Assembly: GCF_030247195.1 (NCBI RefSeq)
Contig: NC_080671.1
Location: forward strand, 430,404,539 to 430,468,538
Direction of reading: 5' to 3'
Source: Topomyia yanbarensis
Taxonomy: Eukaryota > Arthropoda > Insecta > Diptera > Culicidae
DNA: 64,000 nt
Part shown: piece by piece, positions 26,103-38,639 of the stretch
How the letters are laid out: every line of letters begins with the position of its first letter
Numbering within the stretch: position 1 is the stretch's first letter
Position numbers and translations under genes: made by a program
Notes under the pieces: model-generated
Databases searched by the model: none
The model's input: the letters and a program-made list of their open reading frames with translations, nothing else
Told to the model about the DNA's origin: nothing

Positions 26103-26925
26103 GCTTATCACAGTAAACCAGGAGGGTGTCACTCCTGTCATCTGCTATGGAGATATACAGACTTTGACAGCAGTCAACATATGATGGGCCTAGCCGCTTT
26201 TAGGCCCACGTCGCCCGTGCAATAGCATTGGGTTGTTTTGATTTTAACAAAGGAAGATGTTGGCTAGTATAAAATGGCCGCCTAGCAGGGGGCTGCAGTA
26301 AACCTAAGAGAAGAGGCGACAACAGGCTTCTTGCTCTTCCTAATTTTTTCGATTAGGACTTGCCGTAAATTTAAAGGCAACAATCGTTCATCGTTGCCAG
26401 ATTCCTTTTGGATGCTTTTTACAATTGCTGAAATTAAGTGTACATCAAAGATCGCTCCTCATCCAAGAATTGCAATGCATTTAAAATTTAAATTTAATTT
26501 TTTTTTCATGTCTCATAACAATAGACGTTTTTATATTGATATTCAGGACTTTTATTCAATTTGTATGAAATGTTGATGTGTATGAAAAGCAGCAAGAATA
26601 AATTCAGCAGCACTGTTTTCTATCCCGTTTGACTGGCAAAACGACCAATCAGAAGCTGGTTCAATATTGAGGTTTGGTACTGGATCAAATCAGCCACGTG
26701 ATTGTTTTCTCTTCTCTTAGCAGTAAACGCAAGCAATCCGCGCAGATCCGCTCGGCTTTCATTAAGTTTGTTTCAATACACGCTACTTGCCCCTAGTTGC
26801 TCCGTAGCAAACAAGTACAAAAAAAACTAATTTTTAATTCGGTTTGCTACTAGAAGTAAACAAGGAGAAGTACTTCCAGTTTCTCCAGGTACTGCAACAA
26901 ACCTATTTTGACATCAATCCTTTAA

Positions 26926-27010
26926 TTTGCTGCAAGCAAGTTTCTCGAATCCCGCATTCTAATATCAGTGCTAGCTCCAGCTCAGTTTCTCGTCATCACT
27001 CTGTCAGCGG
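26926..27010. repeat. Half copy of the 25869 palindromic MITE
   Basis: 'tgctgcaagcaagtttctcg' through 'cagtttctcg...cactctgtcagcgg' repeats the right arm of the element at 25869-26102 in the same orientation, with mismatches. The left arm is absent. Confidence 0.65.
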
Positions 27011-27330
27011 TCTAACTCAACATTTACAACCTGTTTACTGGTAATATGCATCGCAGTGTTAAATTATTTTACATGTCATGTTAAAAAAAATCTGTACCAT
27101 ACTGTACTTTTTTACAAAAATATGTTATCCGTATCGTTAAGAATCTGTACCAAAAATACTCAAAAAATCTGTACCTTTCTAGATAAATCTGTACTTGTAG
27201 CATCGCTGCTACACACTTTTTAGATCTGCGTACCGAGAAGCAATTATTAATCAGTTACTCAGCAGCCAAGTTAAAGAATTTTTCTAAAATAAATTTAAAA
27301 ATAGTTAGACTGTTAGAGAAAACAACTCAA

Positions 27331-27620
27331 ATGCTGTTAAGACTGACAATGGCGAGATTGTATACGTTAATTGGGTCATTAAGTCATATGATGTTTTCGA
27401 TTTTTTCCGATGCAGCTGACGTTTTATCGAACTTTTTTTTTATTTTTTTGTTCGCAAAATTACAATTTTTTTTTTACAAAATTGAATTATCACAAAATCT
27501 TCCATTGGATTCCCTAATATGTGCTAAGTGCTCTTGTGAACTTAAGTACTCACATTAGCTTTTACTTCATTGGATTGGAATTCAGAAAAAAAGTTTACTT
27601 ACGCTTCAGCTTAATTATCA
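27331..27620 (+). pseudogene. Possible ZAD-like zinc-finger domain remnant
   Basis: The end of a 75-codon frame reads NLPLDSLICAKCSCELKYSH (to 27555). After a one-frame slip the neighbouring frame continues FYFIGLEFRKKVYLRF (about 27572-27620). The pattern LP..IC..C...L.....F resembles the second half of an insect zinc-finger-associated domain. The first C-x-x-C pair is not visible upstream. It may be chance. Confidence 0.2.
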
Positions 27621-28550
27621 CAAGTAATATTTATGACAAATGGAAAAATCCACCACCCATGCGGAAGATCACGTTCCACTACTTAAAAAGAGGGCTCTGC
27701 AATCATGTGCTGCTTAGTAAAGGTTCCTTACGAGTTGCTCTTCACTGTGCAAAATTAATAAAAGCATTTCCGTCGGACCAGGTAATCAGAGGACATTCCG
27801 TTGAAACTGAATGATTCTCCGGACGCCCCGAAAAAATAACAGACAATGTCGTTTTAGAAAACAAGTGTTCAATGATTACATACAGCAATAAGGATAATAT
27901 CAATCAGAAAAGTAAAATCTATGATACGAAATGCAATAATACATTTTCTGTTATTTACTGTACGCTTTAGCAAAGCACGACCTTACCGCCTGCAACGATT
28001 TATACGAGCCAGTCTCAAAAGTTATACTAGTTGAAACGTCATACGGGTGCACTCTCAAATCAAAGCAAGGAAAACCAGCAACAAATCCGATTCGCTTTTG
28101 TGAGAACTTTCGTGATTTTTTTTGTTCGAAGTGGCACTTCTCTTCTCTGCTACTAACCAATTCTAAGAACCCTAATGCCTATGGAGATTGCATGGGTTTC
28201 CGCATCTTCTTAAGGTATTCAACTAACATTTCCTTCCCTTTGGCGATCGTAAGAGATTTCACTATATCAGCCACCCATGATGAGTGCGGTCGTTTTTGCT
28301 TTGAAAAAGTTGCTATTGGCATTTTCTTGATTTCATTCTTTATTTTGATTATCAGATGTTTGATAGTTTTGGGTCGAAAATTATTGACATATACTATCCG
28401 CTTCAAACTCGTCAATTGGACGCAGTTGTGGTACATTTGGAGGTTACCAGCTTTTTGTACAAAAGGTATGCCATAATCCTCCAATGCACCCAAAACTTTT
28501 TTGTCAGAATAGCTAGGTGCCAGATTAGACGTTCACTGTCATTTCAATAT
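27620..28550. other. Gene-free stretch with unassigned frames
   Basis: A minus-strand frame (28493-28179, 104 codons, basic, starting MGALEDYGIPFVQK) and another just beyond it (28160-27951) could be pieces of one decayed gene, but I recognise no domain. Confidence 0.25.
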
Positions 28551-28558
28551 TAATTCGT

Positions 28559-28762
28559 CAAAAGGGCGAAAGTGTTTTTTTGTAAACAAACTTGTTTCGC
28601 TCATTAGTCTGCTGCAGAGTGGAATTTCATGAAAAATATGCGTTAATGTAAATTTTTACCCTTCGTAGAAGCAATTTCAATTGTTTTCTGCTTTGAAATT
28701 ATAGTAAAATAAGAGAAATCATCAAAATAAAAGTTTGTTTACAAATCTTATTCGCCCTTTTG
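28559..28762. mobile_element. 204-bp MITE, CAAAAGGGCGAA ends
   Basis: Perfect 12-bp inverted ends CAAAAGGGCGAA...TTCGCCCTTTTG. The similarity continues inward (ttgtaaacaaactt against aagtttgtttacaa). No convincing TSD was seen. It is non-coding. Confidence 0.75.
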
Positions 28763-28769
28763 CAAATTT

Positions 28770-29675
28770 AATATGGATTTTATTTATATGGTATCTTCTA
28801 GGTGGTCGAAATCAACACTGGATGTTTAACATATTGTCTAGAGTATGACGTTTAGTGTGATGCCTTGCGCAGGGTTGCATTTTTGTTTTAATGCTGGAAG
28901 GGTTGTCCAAATTTCATTCCGCATACGTTACTTACTACTTCGTAGAAACGAAGCACCATATTTAACTAGATTCATCGAATCTAGGCCATGTATGCAATAA
29001 AACAATGTAGTAAGCTGCTTAAAATAGAATCAAAATAGTGAAAATATCGAATGAAAATTTCATGAATGAAAATCCGAATACAATTAATTGCAAGTAGTAG
29101 GTACTCATGCTTCAAAATAATCCACTATTATTCGCTCGTTGCGCTACGTTACCTGCATCAATCGTTTACCTCACGTGGAAGATAAGCTAATCGTAGCCTG
29201 AAAAGGCGCCCGCCAGAATAAAAACATCACCGTCATCATTAATGCGAGAAGAGGGCATTTTAAAGTCAATCGGTGAATAATCGCAATATACTCTACCTAC
29301 TGTGTTTATTTCTGTCCATCGCACTGAAATAGAAACACACTAGCCCCCCGCGAGCGTTGTCCAGCAAACATGGCCTACTATCTCGCAACTCGAAACGATG
29401 TTTTCTATAGTCGAATAAAGTTTCCATTGTAGGTTAGGTATATGCACCTCATCAATAATAAAGTGTACATTTATCAGCGTATAGTCTGGAAATATGCAAA
29501 AATAGCTTCCACCCAAAATCCCAACGCAACAAAACAACAAAAAAGCGACAAGGGCGATTATCAGTCTACCGGCGAGTTGCAAAACAACCGCACACTCACC
29601 GGTCGGATGATTCAAGCTTCGTCACGTAGGACTTGGCGAATCGTGGTTTCGAGCGCGCAGGGATGTTACTACATC
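28770..29675. other. Gene-free stretch, no feature recognised
   Basis: No motif-bearing frame. The complementary-strand frames around 29340-29738 overlap each other and have no recognisable domain. Confidence 0.35.
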
Positions 29676-29680
29676 TACTA

Positions 29681-29838
29681 CACGGAAAAAAAACTTAGAT
29701 ATATGCAGTGCGCATATTTTCGCTCTCCGTCTCTGTGATTTTTATGCATTTTAAATTAGTCAATTGCATTAAATTTGCAGCAGATTAAGATAGATAGAAA
29801 AATATTCTATTGCCGTTGTCAAAATGAAGTTCTCCGTG
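29681..29838. mobile_element. 158-bp MITE-like element, CACGG...CCGTG ends, TA flanks
   Basis: CACGGAAAAAAAACTT (29681) pairs imperfectly with AAGTTCTCCGTG (to 29838). TA lies on both sides (29679-29680 and 29839-29840). The CAC/GTG-plus-TA format is like that of the large CMC element. Confidence 0.5.
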
Positions 29839-29841
29839 TAC

Positions 29842-30720
29842 GGAGCACTATCAGTGGTGCTTAGGGTGGCTCACCTCGCCGCTGCTGATAGGGAGGTCAA
29901 CGAGCCGCGGGCCGTGATACGGTAGACCCCAACCGAAATCTACCTTTTGACCAGGTCGGGTACTATCGTGAATCGCGTATGTATATTTGAACCAACGACG
30001 TTGAACACATAATCTAAATTGAATTCGGAGCTGCAATAATGAGGCTATTTGAACTTGACCTTCCAAATGTGTGGTTCGTAATTGCGCACCAATTAAAACA
30101 AAAATCATGTCGATGAACAACCCTTTCGAGATTGTGCCATGCAATGCTGGATTGTTTGCGTTCGTGTTTTTGAATTTTTTGAATTTTATTGTTATGGATT
30201 TTATTTGAAAGTCTTGCTTAGTAGTACACAGTAGCTCATAAGAATGATATGGATGTGGCTAAATGTTTTACCTACAAGTACGTTAAGAATCTAAACTTTA
30301 AAATCGTTTCTACTGTTATCCTCTAATACTTATGCGAAATACTTGGAGCCATAATGTATAAAGAGAATTTTTTAGATCTTCCGATCGCAAATAAACAACA
30401 TGACAATGAACAACATTAACATGTGATTTAGTACATATATAACATTTATATACTAAAATATATTATTACAGTTTCCCTAGAAAACGATTAAAACCAGTGG
30501 CCAAAACATCATCATATTCATATTTTGGCGCAGAGCTTCCGGTTGTTTTTCTAACTTAAAATTATCATTATTTTAGTACTAGTCATGTTTGTTTGAGTGT
30601 CGAATAGACAATTTTTGGACGAACAACGATATATTAGAAATAATTTCCATCAATGCATTAGTCATAACTCCTTATCAACAAATTAAAGCTGGGCGTTTTC
30701 CAACAAAAACAGTGGTGACC
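29842..30720. other. Gene-free stretch, no feature recognised
   Basis: Mostly AT-rich. The frame 30589-30846 overlaps the left end of the next MITE and has no motif of its own. Confidence 0.35.
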
Positions 30721-30727
30721 CACTATA

Positions 30728-30961
30728 CTGCCCATAAAAGCATAAGAGTCCCATATGGATTTTTGACGAAAATGAGTTCTGTTGGATTGTATTCTGTATC
30801 ACCACTGAATCACAATGAACAAATAAGATTACCAGGTTTGTTATGAAAATACCAAAACATGGTTGTCCCATTCATAAGGCTCAATGAGAATGTAAATCTT
30901 CAATAGTGTTTTTCTCGGCTTGCTGTTTTTCATTATGGGACTCTTATGCTTTTATGGGCAG
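30728..30961. mobile_element. 234-bp MITE with TA TSD (Tc1/mariner-type)
   Basis: CTGCCCATAAAAGCATAAGA (30728) is perfectly inverted at its right end (tcttatgcttttatgggcag, ending 30961); the match is at least 27 bp. TA lies at 30726-30727 and 30962-30963. It is non-coding and its ends are well preserved. Confidence 0.85.
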
Positions 30962-30969
30962 TATATGTT

Positions 30970-32020
30970 TTGGTTTTCCCTTAGAAACAGAATTAGGTTG
31001 CTAATGAAAGAACACAGTAGCTAATCAATGTTAGGTAAGTGATAAGCTGAACCGTGAAATACAGTTCACGTACGCCTGGAGTCTTACCCTAGTAAAATGA
31101 GTAATCGCACAGGTGTGTCAATCTGTCTCGCATACCTACGGTTGCATTCCTATATTTGTCAGTTTGTCATTTTTTGATCTATAGTTCGACATTTCGAACC
31201 AGTTTAAAATATACTTCCAACCTCTTTTGAGAACTGTAAAACACTGGTTATCGTGTCAGCTCCGAATTCAACCAGTTTCCAACACGCTTTGAGTTCTAGA
31301 AAATAATGACTCGTTTGTTTCGGCTCAGCTGGTTCAGAGAAACGTGATCTGCCTTCCACCCAATAACAGACTGCATACAACATATCCCTTTCCACGCGAA
31401 AGCCTTCTCCGATCCGAAATTCTGTTATTATTTTACAGTGGATCAATTCCGTAGATAAAAAAAAATAGACATAGAAGCACACAGAGAACACTGGATAAAT
31501 TTAGGGATAGGAAATAGGGGACCATCAATCACAATCATCCGATTTTCCTCTCTTTCGATTTACACCACCACCGCAGCAGGCTGGTGGAATGTGAAAGAAT
31601 GCGCAGTCAATTTCGGTGTCTCACGTGCATTCGTAGTAGGGCGTCTCAAACGATTAGATTCAGCTGTCAAATAATTCTATTTGAACTATTTTTTACTGAA
31701 ATTAATTTCGTTTTATGTTAAATGTTTTTGCTTTAAATTTTATAGTTCGAATCGTGTGTCCTCCAAAGCATCGGATATCAAAATAAATTAATCAAAATGA
31801 ATAACTCTAATAAAACTGCATTATATTCACTACAGCTACACCTCCGCAAAACAAAACATGAAAATTATGTTTATTATAGATTCTTGAGCCTGTCTAACTT
31901 GTTCGTATGCAGGAATTACAGTTACGACATCACTGCACTGAATCGATAGACTATGCTGCGGGTTCGGGTTTTCATCGACATGTTCGACTTGTGCGTTGTT
32001 GAAAAAAGTTGTAGGTATCC
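30970..32020. other. Gene-free stretch, no feature recognised
   Basis: The minus-strand frame 31204-31491 has no motif. No paired terminal repeats were seen. Confidence 0.35.
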
Positions 32021-32029
32021 GATCCTATT

Positions 32030-32170
32030 TACAACTTAGTAGATCGCTGCCGTCATGAGTCACTCGTCGTACGTTCGAGTCCCAGTCAGGAAGGATTGTT
32101 AGTGGTTGGCTTAGTGTAGTGACACTTTGAATCTTTTCTTCCAAATAACCCTGCTGGAGCATGAGTGAAT
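32030..32170 (+). repeat. tRNA-like SINE fragment
   Basis: A box-B-like 'gttcgagtccc' (about 32073-32083) is preceded by a box-A-like 'cttagtagatcgctgcc' (about 32035) at roughly tRNA spacing, then a non-tRNA body (aggaaggattgttagtgg). It does not fold as a proper tRNA by eye, so it is a possible tRNA-derived SINE piece. Confidence 0.35.
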
Positions 32171-32829
32171 TTGACAGTTCGATAGTTAACATTTTCTGTA
32201 CTTAATTAAGGTCAATATTTTGCAACAAAAAATAAAAGGAGAAAAATGGAATTTTGTGTCGAGCTTTCTGGTTTACGCAGCTGTCAATTCTAACTAACTA
32301 TCCAAACGTCAATATTTGAAATGGGTCGCTCTCTCAATTAAATTTCACTATTCGAGAGAAAATAACTTTGGAGTTGTCAAACTTTAATTAAAAGTTTCTA
32401 CGATTTAAATTCTCCAAGTGATCCACAGCTTAAGAATTGCTTGCAAAATCTGTCGGAATAGAAAGTCAAGTTCCGCAACGGAATGCAGTACCAAAGCTTT
32501 GCTTTTCCTACTTGAATTCGAAATGTATGAAAGGTAAAAGAAAAGGTAGACATAATTCGAAAGTAAAATTCATTTAATTCTTTCGCAGTGTAAAAGTCAG
32601 TTAAGAGCTTCAAGCGTTAACCTATGGCTGAGATCCGTCAACCTAACAATCGCTTAAAAAGTCTCCCTCGAAAAATCCAGATTGAGTAGGATTCTTCAGT
32701 AAAAGTTGACTATTTTAAAGCAGGTTATTGCGTCCAAGATTCTGTAGGGTAAACAAGAAATTATTGGAACATTTTTAAATGGGTGTAACTTATTCCACAC
32801 ATGGCACAAAATTTACCAAATTTTGCACG

Positions 32830-33215
32830 GTTTCTCTTTGAAGTGTATTGTTTACATCCTGCAATTTTCCAAGTTTGTTTGTGTGTTTTTCTGCGTCAAA
32901 ATCGAAGTGAATCAATTGGAGACGGTCCTTCGTACTTTAGGAATGCTGAAAATCTGTAATTCGACCATCCCAGTACCGAAAAAGATTCCAGGATCGCTTG
33001 ACATTGGATCACCAACCCGTAACAGGTAGAAAAACCAAGAGCAGTATGTAAAAAGATGGAAGGAAAGACAAAATATTATTTCACCAGAAATTCCAACATT
33101 TCCTCTCGTGACATTGTCAGAGAATTAGCAGTAGTACTTTGCCATTTTTTGGAGCAGCACCAAGAGTTCGGTGCATTTTATCTCCAAGAACAAGAATCTA
33201 CAGAATTGTCCTTAG
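32830..33215 (+). pseudogene. mariner-like transposase, N-terminal part, broken
   Basis: The leader 'gtgtattgtttacatcc' (32842) matches the fragment at 14.28 kb. KICNSTIPVPKKI (about 32951-32989) is a decayed first helix-turn-helix end. After a frame change near 33025, KPRAVCKKMEGKTKYYF and RNSNISSRDIVREL (about 33030-33130) match the linker and second helix-turn-helix. The catalytic domain is absent. Confidence 0.7.
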
Positions 33216-33652
33216 CTAGGTCCAATTGAGATATAGTGGACCATGATACAGCGGAAACCAATAACGTATTCGCTTGAGCCCGAAACTGAGTCTGTTTCTA
33301 ACCCAAAACGCTGTCAGTTCATACATTTTGACAGCAGTTGGAGTTAGAACTGACTCAGTTTTGCTACAAGCAAGAATAACATAAGAAAGACTAAGAAAAA
33401 AAATTAACAATGCAAATGCTTAGGAAGAGTTAAATGACAAAAAGTATCATATATATGGGTCAAAAATTTCACCAAACATCCTTCAATAATTCTTTTAGGG
33501 AGACCTCCTCATCAGTGACTCATCACAAAGTTGTTTTTAAGCATGTTTTAACACAAAAGCATGAATAGAAACAATTTTGTTTTGCGTTTTTTCGAACCAA
33601 CAACAAAAAAGTCAAAATGTCAAAATAAATAAAAAGGGCAGATTTAGAAACA

Positions 33653-34105
33653 ACTAGCTAATACCCATCGCGCGGTGCTGCGACTTTCAACGAAAAGGAG
33701 GAAAACACAATTTGTTCCGAAGCGCCATCTGGCGAGCAGATGATCCCCAACCAATAACACACAAACACGCTCCAGAACAAATACCTACTATGTATAAATT
33801 TTGACGGCAATCGGTTAAGTCGTTTGGGAGTCCATAAATCATATACATACAAACATTGTCTTATATATATACTAGCTAATACCCATCGCGCGTTGCTGCG
33901 ATTTTCAACTAAATAGAAGAAAAACACAATTTGTTCCGTAGCGCCATCTGGCGGGCAGATAATCCCCAACCAATAGCACACAAACACGCTCCATAACAAA
34001 TGCCTACCGTGCCTAAATTTTTACGGAAATCGGTTAAGCCGTTTGGGAGTCTATAAATCATATATATATACAAACTTTGACTTATTTATATATATGTATA
34101 TATAG
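33653..34105 (+). repeat. Two tandem copies of a ~218-bp interspersed repeat
   Basis: Copy A starts 'actagctaatacccatcgcg' at 33653 and copy B at 33871. Both contain 'cacaatttgttcc', 'gcgccatctggcg', 'ccccaaccaat', 'cacacaaacacgctcc', 'cggttaag.cgtttgggag' and end in a TATA-rich tail. A 5'-truncated third copy is at 51955-52125. The class is unknown; a 3'-tail SINE or LINE origin is possible. Confidence 0.75.
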
Positions 34106-34109
34106 ATTT

Positions 34110-35190
34110 TGCGCAGCAGCTCGGGCAAGATTCAGCTCACATTTTTTACCTGAAACAAACAAGTGAAATACCTACTTCCTATTCGGAACGCTTTCTGCGC
34201 AGGATAAAGGATGGTGATTGATTTCATTCGTTTTTTAACTAAAATACTCGATTTTTCGGCCTTTTTAAACGCACTAACAATATTGTAAAATAAGATTTTC
34301 TAAATACATTTTTGGTTCAGTCTGTGCACAATTAAGTTATCCAAAAAACAGTGCTTTACTTGCATACATAGCATGAACAGAGACCTCCTTAACTCATGAA
34401 TTTCATAAAAATCACTTTTGGGTTAGATGGGTAGGAATCAACCCTTTGGGAAAAATAATATATTTTAGATTCAGAGCCATAACATAATTAATGGTTGTTT
34501 TAAAATATTTTCCTGAAAATAGTTGTTCTTTAATTACTTTATATGACACAAATCAATGCATTAACCTGACTGAGGTCTCTTATATTTTTACACTTCGTAA
34601 AACAATAAAAGTAAACCAACCACATTTATATCTTATTCGTTGGATCCTGTAAACGCAGTGTAGATGTGCTAGGATTTTTTGTTCTTGATAGCGAATTAGC
34701 CGCATTGCCCACTACATCTTTGGGGACAATCGGTTTGATTCTCTCGTTTCGTGTCATAGCTACAGCATTTTTGCTGTTCGTGGTCGGATGTTCTTGTTTG
34801 TATATTGTTCTTACTATGTTGTATCCGTTTTATTCGGCGTTGGCTGCTTTGTTGTTGGTGTCGGTTGTTACTTTGGAGCGCCTAGATGCAATCGTAGTTG
34901 AGTAGATGTTTGTTACTTTCTGATCCGCAATTTTTAGTCCAGTAACCGTTCGTGGTCTAGTATGAGATGACTGTGTGCTGGTGTTTGTTTAATTAGATAG
35001 TTTTTTCTTAGCAACTGCGCATTGTTTTCCGTGTTTCAACTACAGAATTATCATGTGAACCGCTGGGTAGTACTAGATAACCTGTTAAACTACCCAGACA
35101 AGTGTGTTTAACAGAACGGCAATAATGTTGACGTTTTACTTAGCTTCAAACTTAAAACCACGTAACGTATTCTTTGACGATCACTTGAGA
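34110..35190. other. Gene-free stretch, no feature recognised
   Basis: The 79-codon frame at 34666-34905 is hydrophobic; its complement reads as a polar, Asn/Thr-rich peptide. Neither is recognisable. Confidence 0.35.
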
Positions 35191-35814
35191 CTGAGACCGC
35201 GTTTGAAAATCATAAGTGCTGAAGCATTCTCTTAGTCACCGGGGTTTTATCCTGTTTGCGAGATTGCGGGCGTAGGTATCCACGCACACCACGAAGGGCT
35301 TGAGCGTTTGTATTTTATTGGGTTTGTCGCTTACGCTAGCGTGTAACTTCGGGCGCATACATAAGATTTTATAATCGTGTGGCCATTCGCATATTCGCGA
35401 GTATTATTGAATGATCGCATGCCTACCGTGAATCTGATGCTTAATTTTTAGTGTGTAGTAGACATGCTAGAAGAGAGTATTTTTCCCCATATCACTAGAG
35501 TTCCCGGTCATGTCGCCATGGACCATATTGTCTAGTGAATATGCGTGTTTTTTATTGGTCCAATTGAAGGCATGGACCTAAGCTGCTAAGACCGACGAAT
35601 TTGTATGTTCCCGCATGAGTTTATTGGTGCTAAGATATTCACTTAACCACCAAGGTGTAGGTGCGCGTGGATGATCGCGAAGGTCTTGAGCGCTTGTATG
35701 TTAACGTGCTGACCGCATTTATGAGTTCATAAGTGCAAAACTGACTATTGTTGTCCTGTTTGTAAAACATGACTAGTGTTGTCATGTTTGTAAGATCGCG
35801 GGCTTAATTGTGTG

Positions 35815-36315
35815 TAGACGAAGCGTTTTTAAACAGCTATAACTTTTGATTGAGGCGAAATTTGCTCACAAAAACAAGTAAGACTCATTAATGTGATTAT
35901 TGCCTTTAATTTGAGTATTAACAGTTAGAAGGACCAGCTCTAGAACTGAAGTTATTGCAATTAGTTTGATTAGATTCCGATGGAGCAGTGTTGCCAGGGA
36001 CAGTTTACGTTGACGACGGAAAATGATTTTTTCATATATCTTCGTTATGGTGCAATATTATTGAAAACTGATTAAACTTATCAATTTAGACTGTCGTTGG
36101 CTACGTTTTTCATGTAATTGGACTATTGTAATAATTCTAGGAAAATTGTATTGAGCATTAGAAGGTAAAAATTGACCAGCTTCTAGCACTGCCATGGCAG
36201 CACCTATCTTTATGAAAATAGGCTTTCCGTGTTTCTTGACCCAACCGTTTTCAAGGAAAAATAGTTTTGAAACTCTACATGCACTAGAAAAAAGTTGGGC
36301 ATGAAAGGGTTAACA
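35815..36315. repeat. Unassigned insertion within the macrosatellite
   Basis: Between 'cgggcttaattgtgtgtagacg' and 'gaaagggttaacatgttcg' the sequence has no counterpart in the other units, so it was probably inserted. TTAA occurs at both outer edges (about 35794 and 36309), but no inverted ends could be matched. Confidence 0.35.
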
Positions 36316-37586
36316 TGTTCGTGACGTCTGCTGGTGTGGATGTACCTTCACGTGGATAAATAAGATTTTATAACCGTGAGGCCATTCGCATATTAGCGTG
36401 TTCTTAAATGATCGCGCTGATCGTGAATCGGATGCTTAATTTTCAGTGCACAGTTCAGTTACTGAAAGAGAGTTCCCCCATATCACTAGAGTTCCGGGAC
36501 ATTTCGGAATGAAAAGTGTTGTCTAGTGAATATGAGCGTCATTTGTTTGATTGGTTCAACTGTAGGCTGCTGAGTTTGGGCTGCTAGGACCGAGGCTAGA
36601 GACTTCCGGACGTGACCGATACATGATCGCGCGAGCGGTGGGTTAATGCTTGAGACCGTGTTTGTAAATTGATAGGTGATTAAACGTTCACTTAATTACC
36701 GGGGTGTGTTAATGTATGTGTGGATGATTGTAATTGCATGTTCGCGTTTGTAACCAGGTTTGTGTTAACGCGAAGTCCACGAGCGTTTGTACGAATGGAA
36801 GAGATTGTGAGTATATGAAAGGCTATTCAATTAATAGTGTTAGTGAGTGTTAGTATGAATCGAATTTAAGACATAGTAATGAAAGGAAACATAACATGCC
36901 AAATAAACAAAGGATGCAAAGAGATTAATTTGCAGTGCATAAATTAGCCAATATTATTTTTGGTATATATGAGTAGTGGAAACGCAAACTAATAGAAGCA
37001 CAACAAATACAGACTAATGAGGTAGAAGAAAAGAACACATTTAACATGCAATCAAACTACTTGAACTCGTCTAAATACCAGCAAATGATGGTTCTTTACC
37101 AAGAACGACAATTATATTCTGTGGGCGTTTTATCATACTATGCTGACCGAGAATTAGTAAATTAATTTATCCAATCAGATCTTTCCGAATGAATCGAATC
37201 GAACGCACAAATTGCTCACAGGAAAAAAAGGGACCAACGAATCCTAGGAAGGATTACCCACTATTCTATCATATACGCGAGTTCTGTATCCATTCCCTGA
37301 CCCAGCTGTCACTCATATTCAGACGAACACATACACAGATAGACATACAACTAGCACAGCATAATTGTACACTAGTACTAAAAACTACAATTATTACAAA
37401 ACGATTAGTAATAGGTTTCTACTTTTACATTTCTTTAATTAGCCTGTGCACGATGACGAAGCCGAACTCTAATGCACCCCACTGTGATGCTAATGTTTAG
37501 TTTAGAGTTACGGTTCGGATGCTAGGAGAGAGTGCATTCCCCTATATCACTAGAGTATCTGGCTATATCGCCCTGAAACATTTGTA

Positions 37587-37806
<220 letters not shown>

Positions 37807-38372
37807 AAGCGTGACTTTTTTAAGATTTCTTCAACTGAAGGCGTGGATCTAGGCCATTTGGACCGAGGGTTCGGGCTCCGAATGCGATGGATTTATGATC
37901 CCGTAGGAATGAGGCATTTGTTTAATCGCTCTTAAAACCGCGTTTATAAATTCGTATTTACTAACACGTTGACTTTACTGCCGTGGTATTTAAATGATTG
38001 CGAGATTGTGGGCGTAGTTATGCGTGAATGATCGTGTTTGTGATCGGGTTTTTATTATCGCGAAAAGCGCGAGCATTCGTATGTTATTATGCGCGTCCGG
38101 GATTTGGCGTTTGTATGTTTCGTACGTCAGCGCGCTTATAATTTAGTGTGTACTAATGCTTTTTAATAACTGTGTATTCTTTTGCATATTACCGTGTGTG
38201 TGTTTGCACGAGCGTTAATTTGCATCTAGTCTGGAAGCATGTATTTTCACGTTCATCTACTGGCTGAAATTCGGTTGTGGACAGGTTGAAAAGCAAGCAA
38301 CATGAAAAAAGCCCCCTCGGCCACCTCTATTCACCATTCCAGACATATTGCTATCAGAGCGCTGTTAATTGG

Positions 38373-38565
38373 TGACAGGTTTCCGAACCAAAACGTGTCC
38401 GTTTCAGAGTGAACATCATAATCACCGAACCTTAATCCGATCGAGTACTTGTGGGTGGAGCTCGAGCAACGAATTCGTGTACGTACATTTAAGAATCCGG
38501 ATGATTTCTTCCATCAGATCGTGCCAATACAGTCTTCACGCATGGGCACACTGATCCTGGGCTAG
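38373..38565 (+). pseudogene. Tc1-like transposase, C-terminal fragment
   Basis: In one frame, PNLNPIEYLWVELEQRIRVR then TFKNPDDFFHQIV (about 38428-38524) is the conserved end of Tc1-family transposases (the SPDLNPIE.LW motif holding the last catalytic acid). An upstream stop and the missing DNA-binding and first catalytic parts show it is a fragment. It starts directly after the macrosatellite end. Confidence 0.75.
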
Positions 38566-38639
38566 GGTCCCCGGGATGTCGGGGGCTCCGTTGAGGATAG
38601 ATGTAGCTCGCTTGTAGTTGTAATGTAGTTGCTAAAAAT

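Noticed and set aside
28179..28493. 104-codon minus-strand frame, basic, ending KKMRKPMQSP
   Set aside because: It looked like a possible transposase piece, but no motif could be matched and the neighbouring frame does not join cleanly. Too weak to call.
34666..34905. Hydrophobic 79-codon frame resembling membrane segments
   Set aside because: No conserved features; its hydrophobicity follows from T-rich codons. The opposite strand is equally open.
35794..36312. TTAA on both sides of the insert in the macrosatellite, suggesting a piggyBac-type element
   Set aside because: No inverted ends could be matched next to the TTAA sites, and TTAA is frequent in AT-rich DNA.
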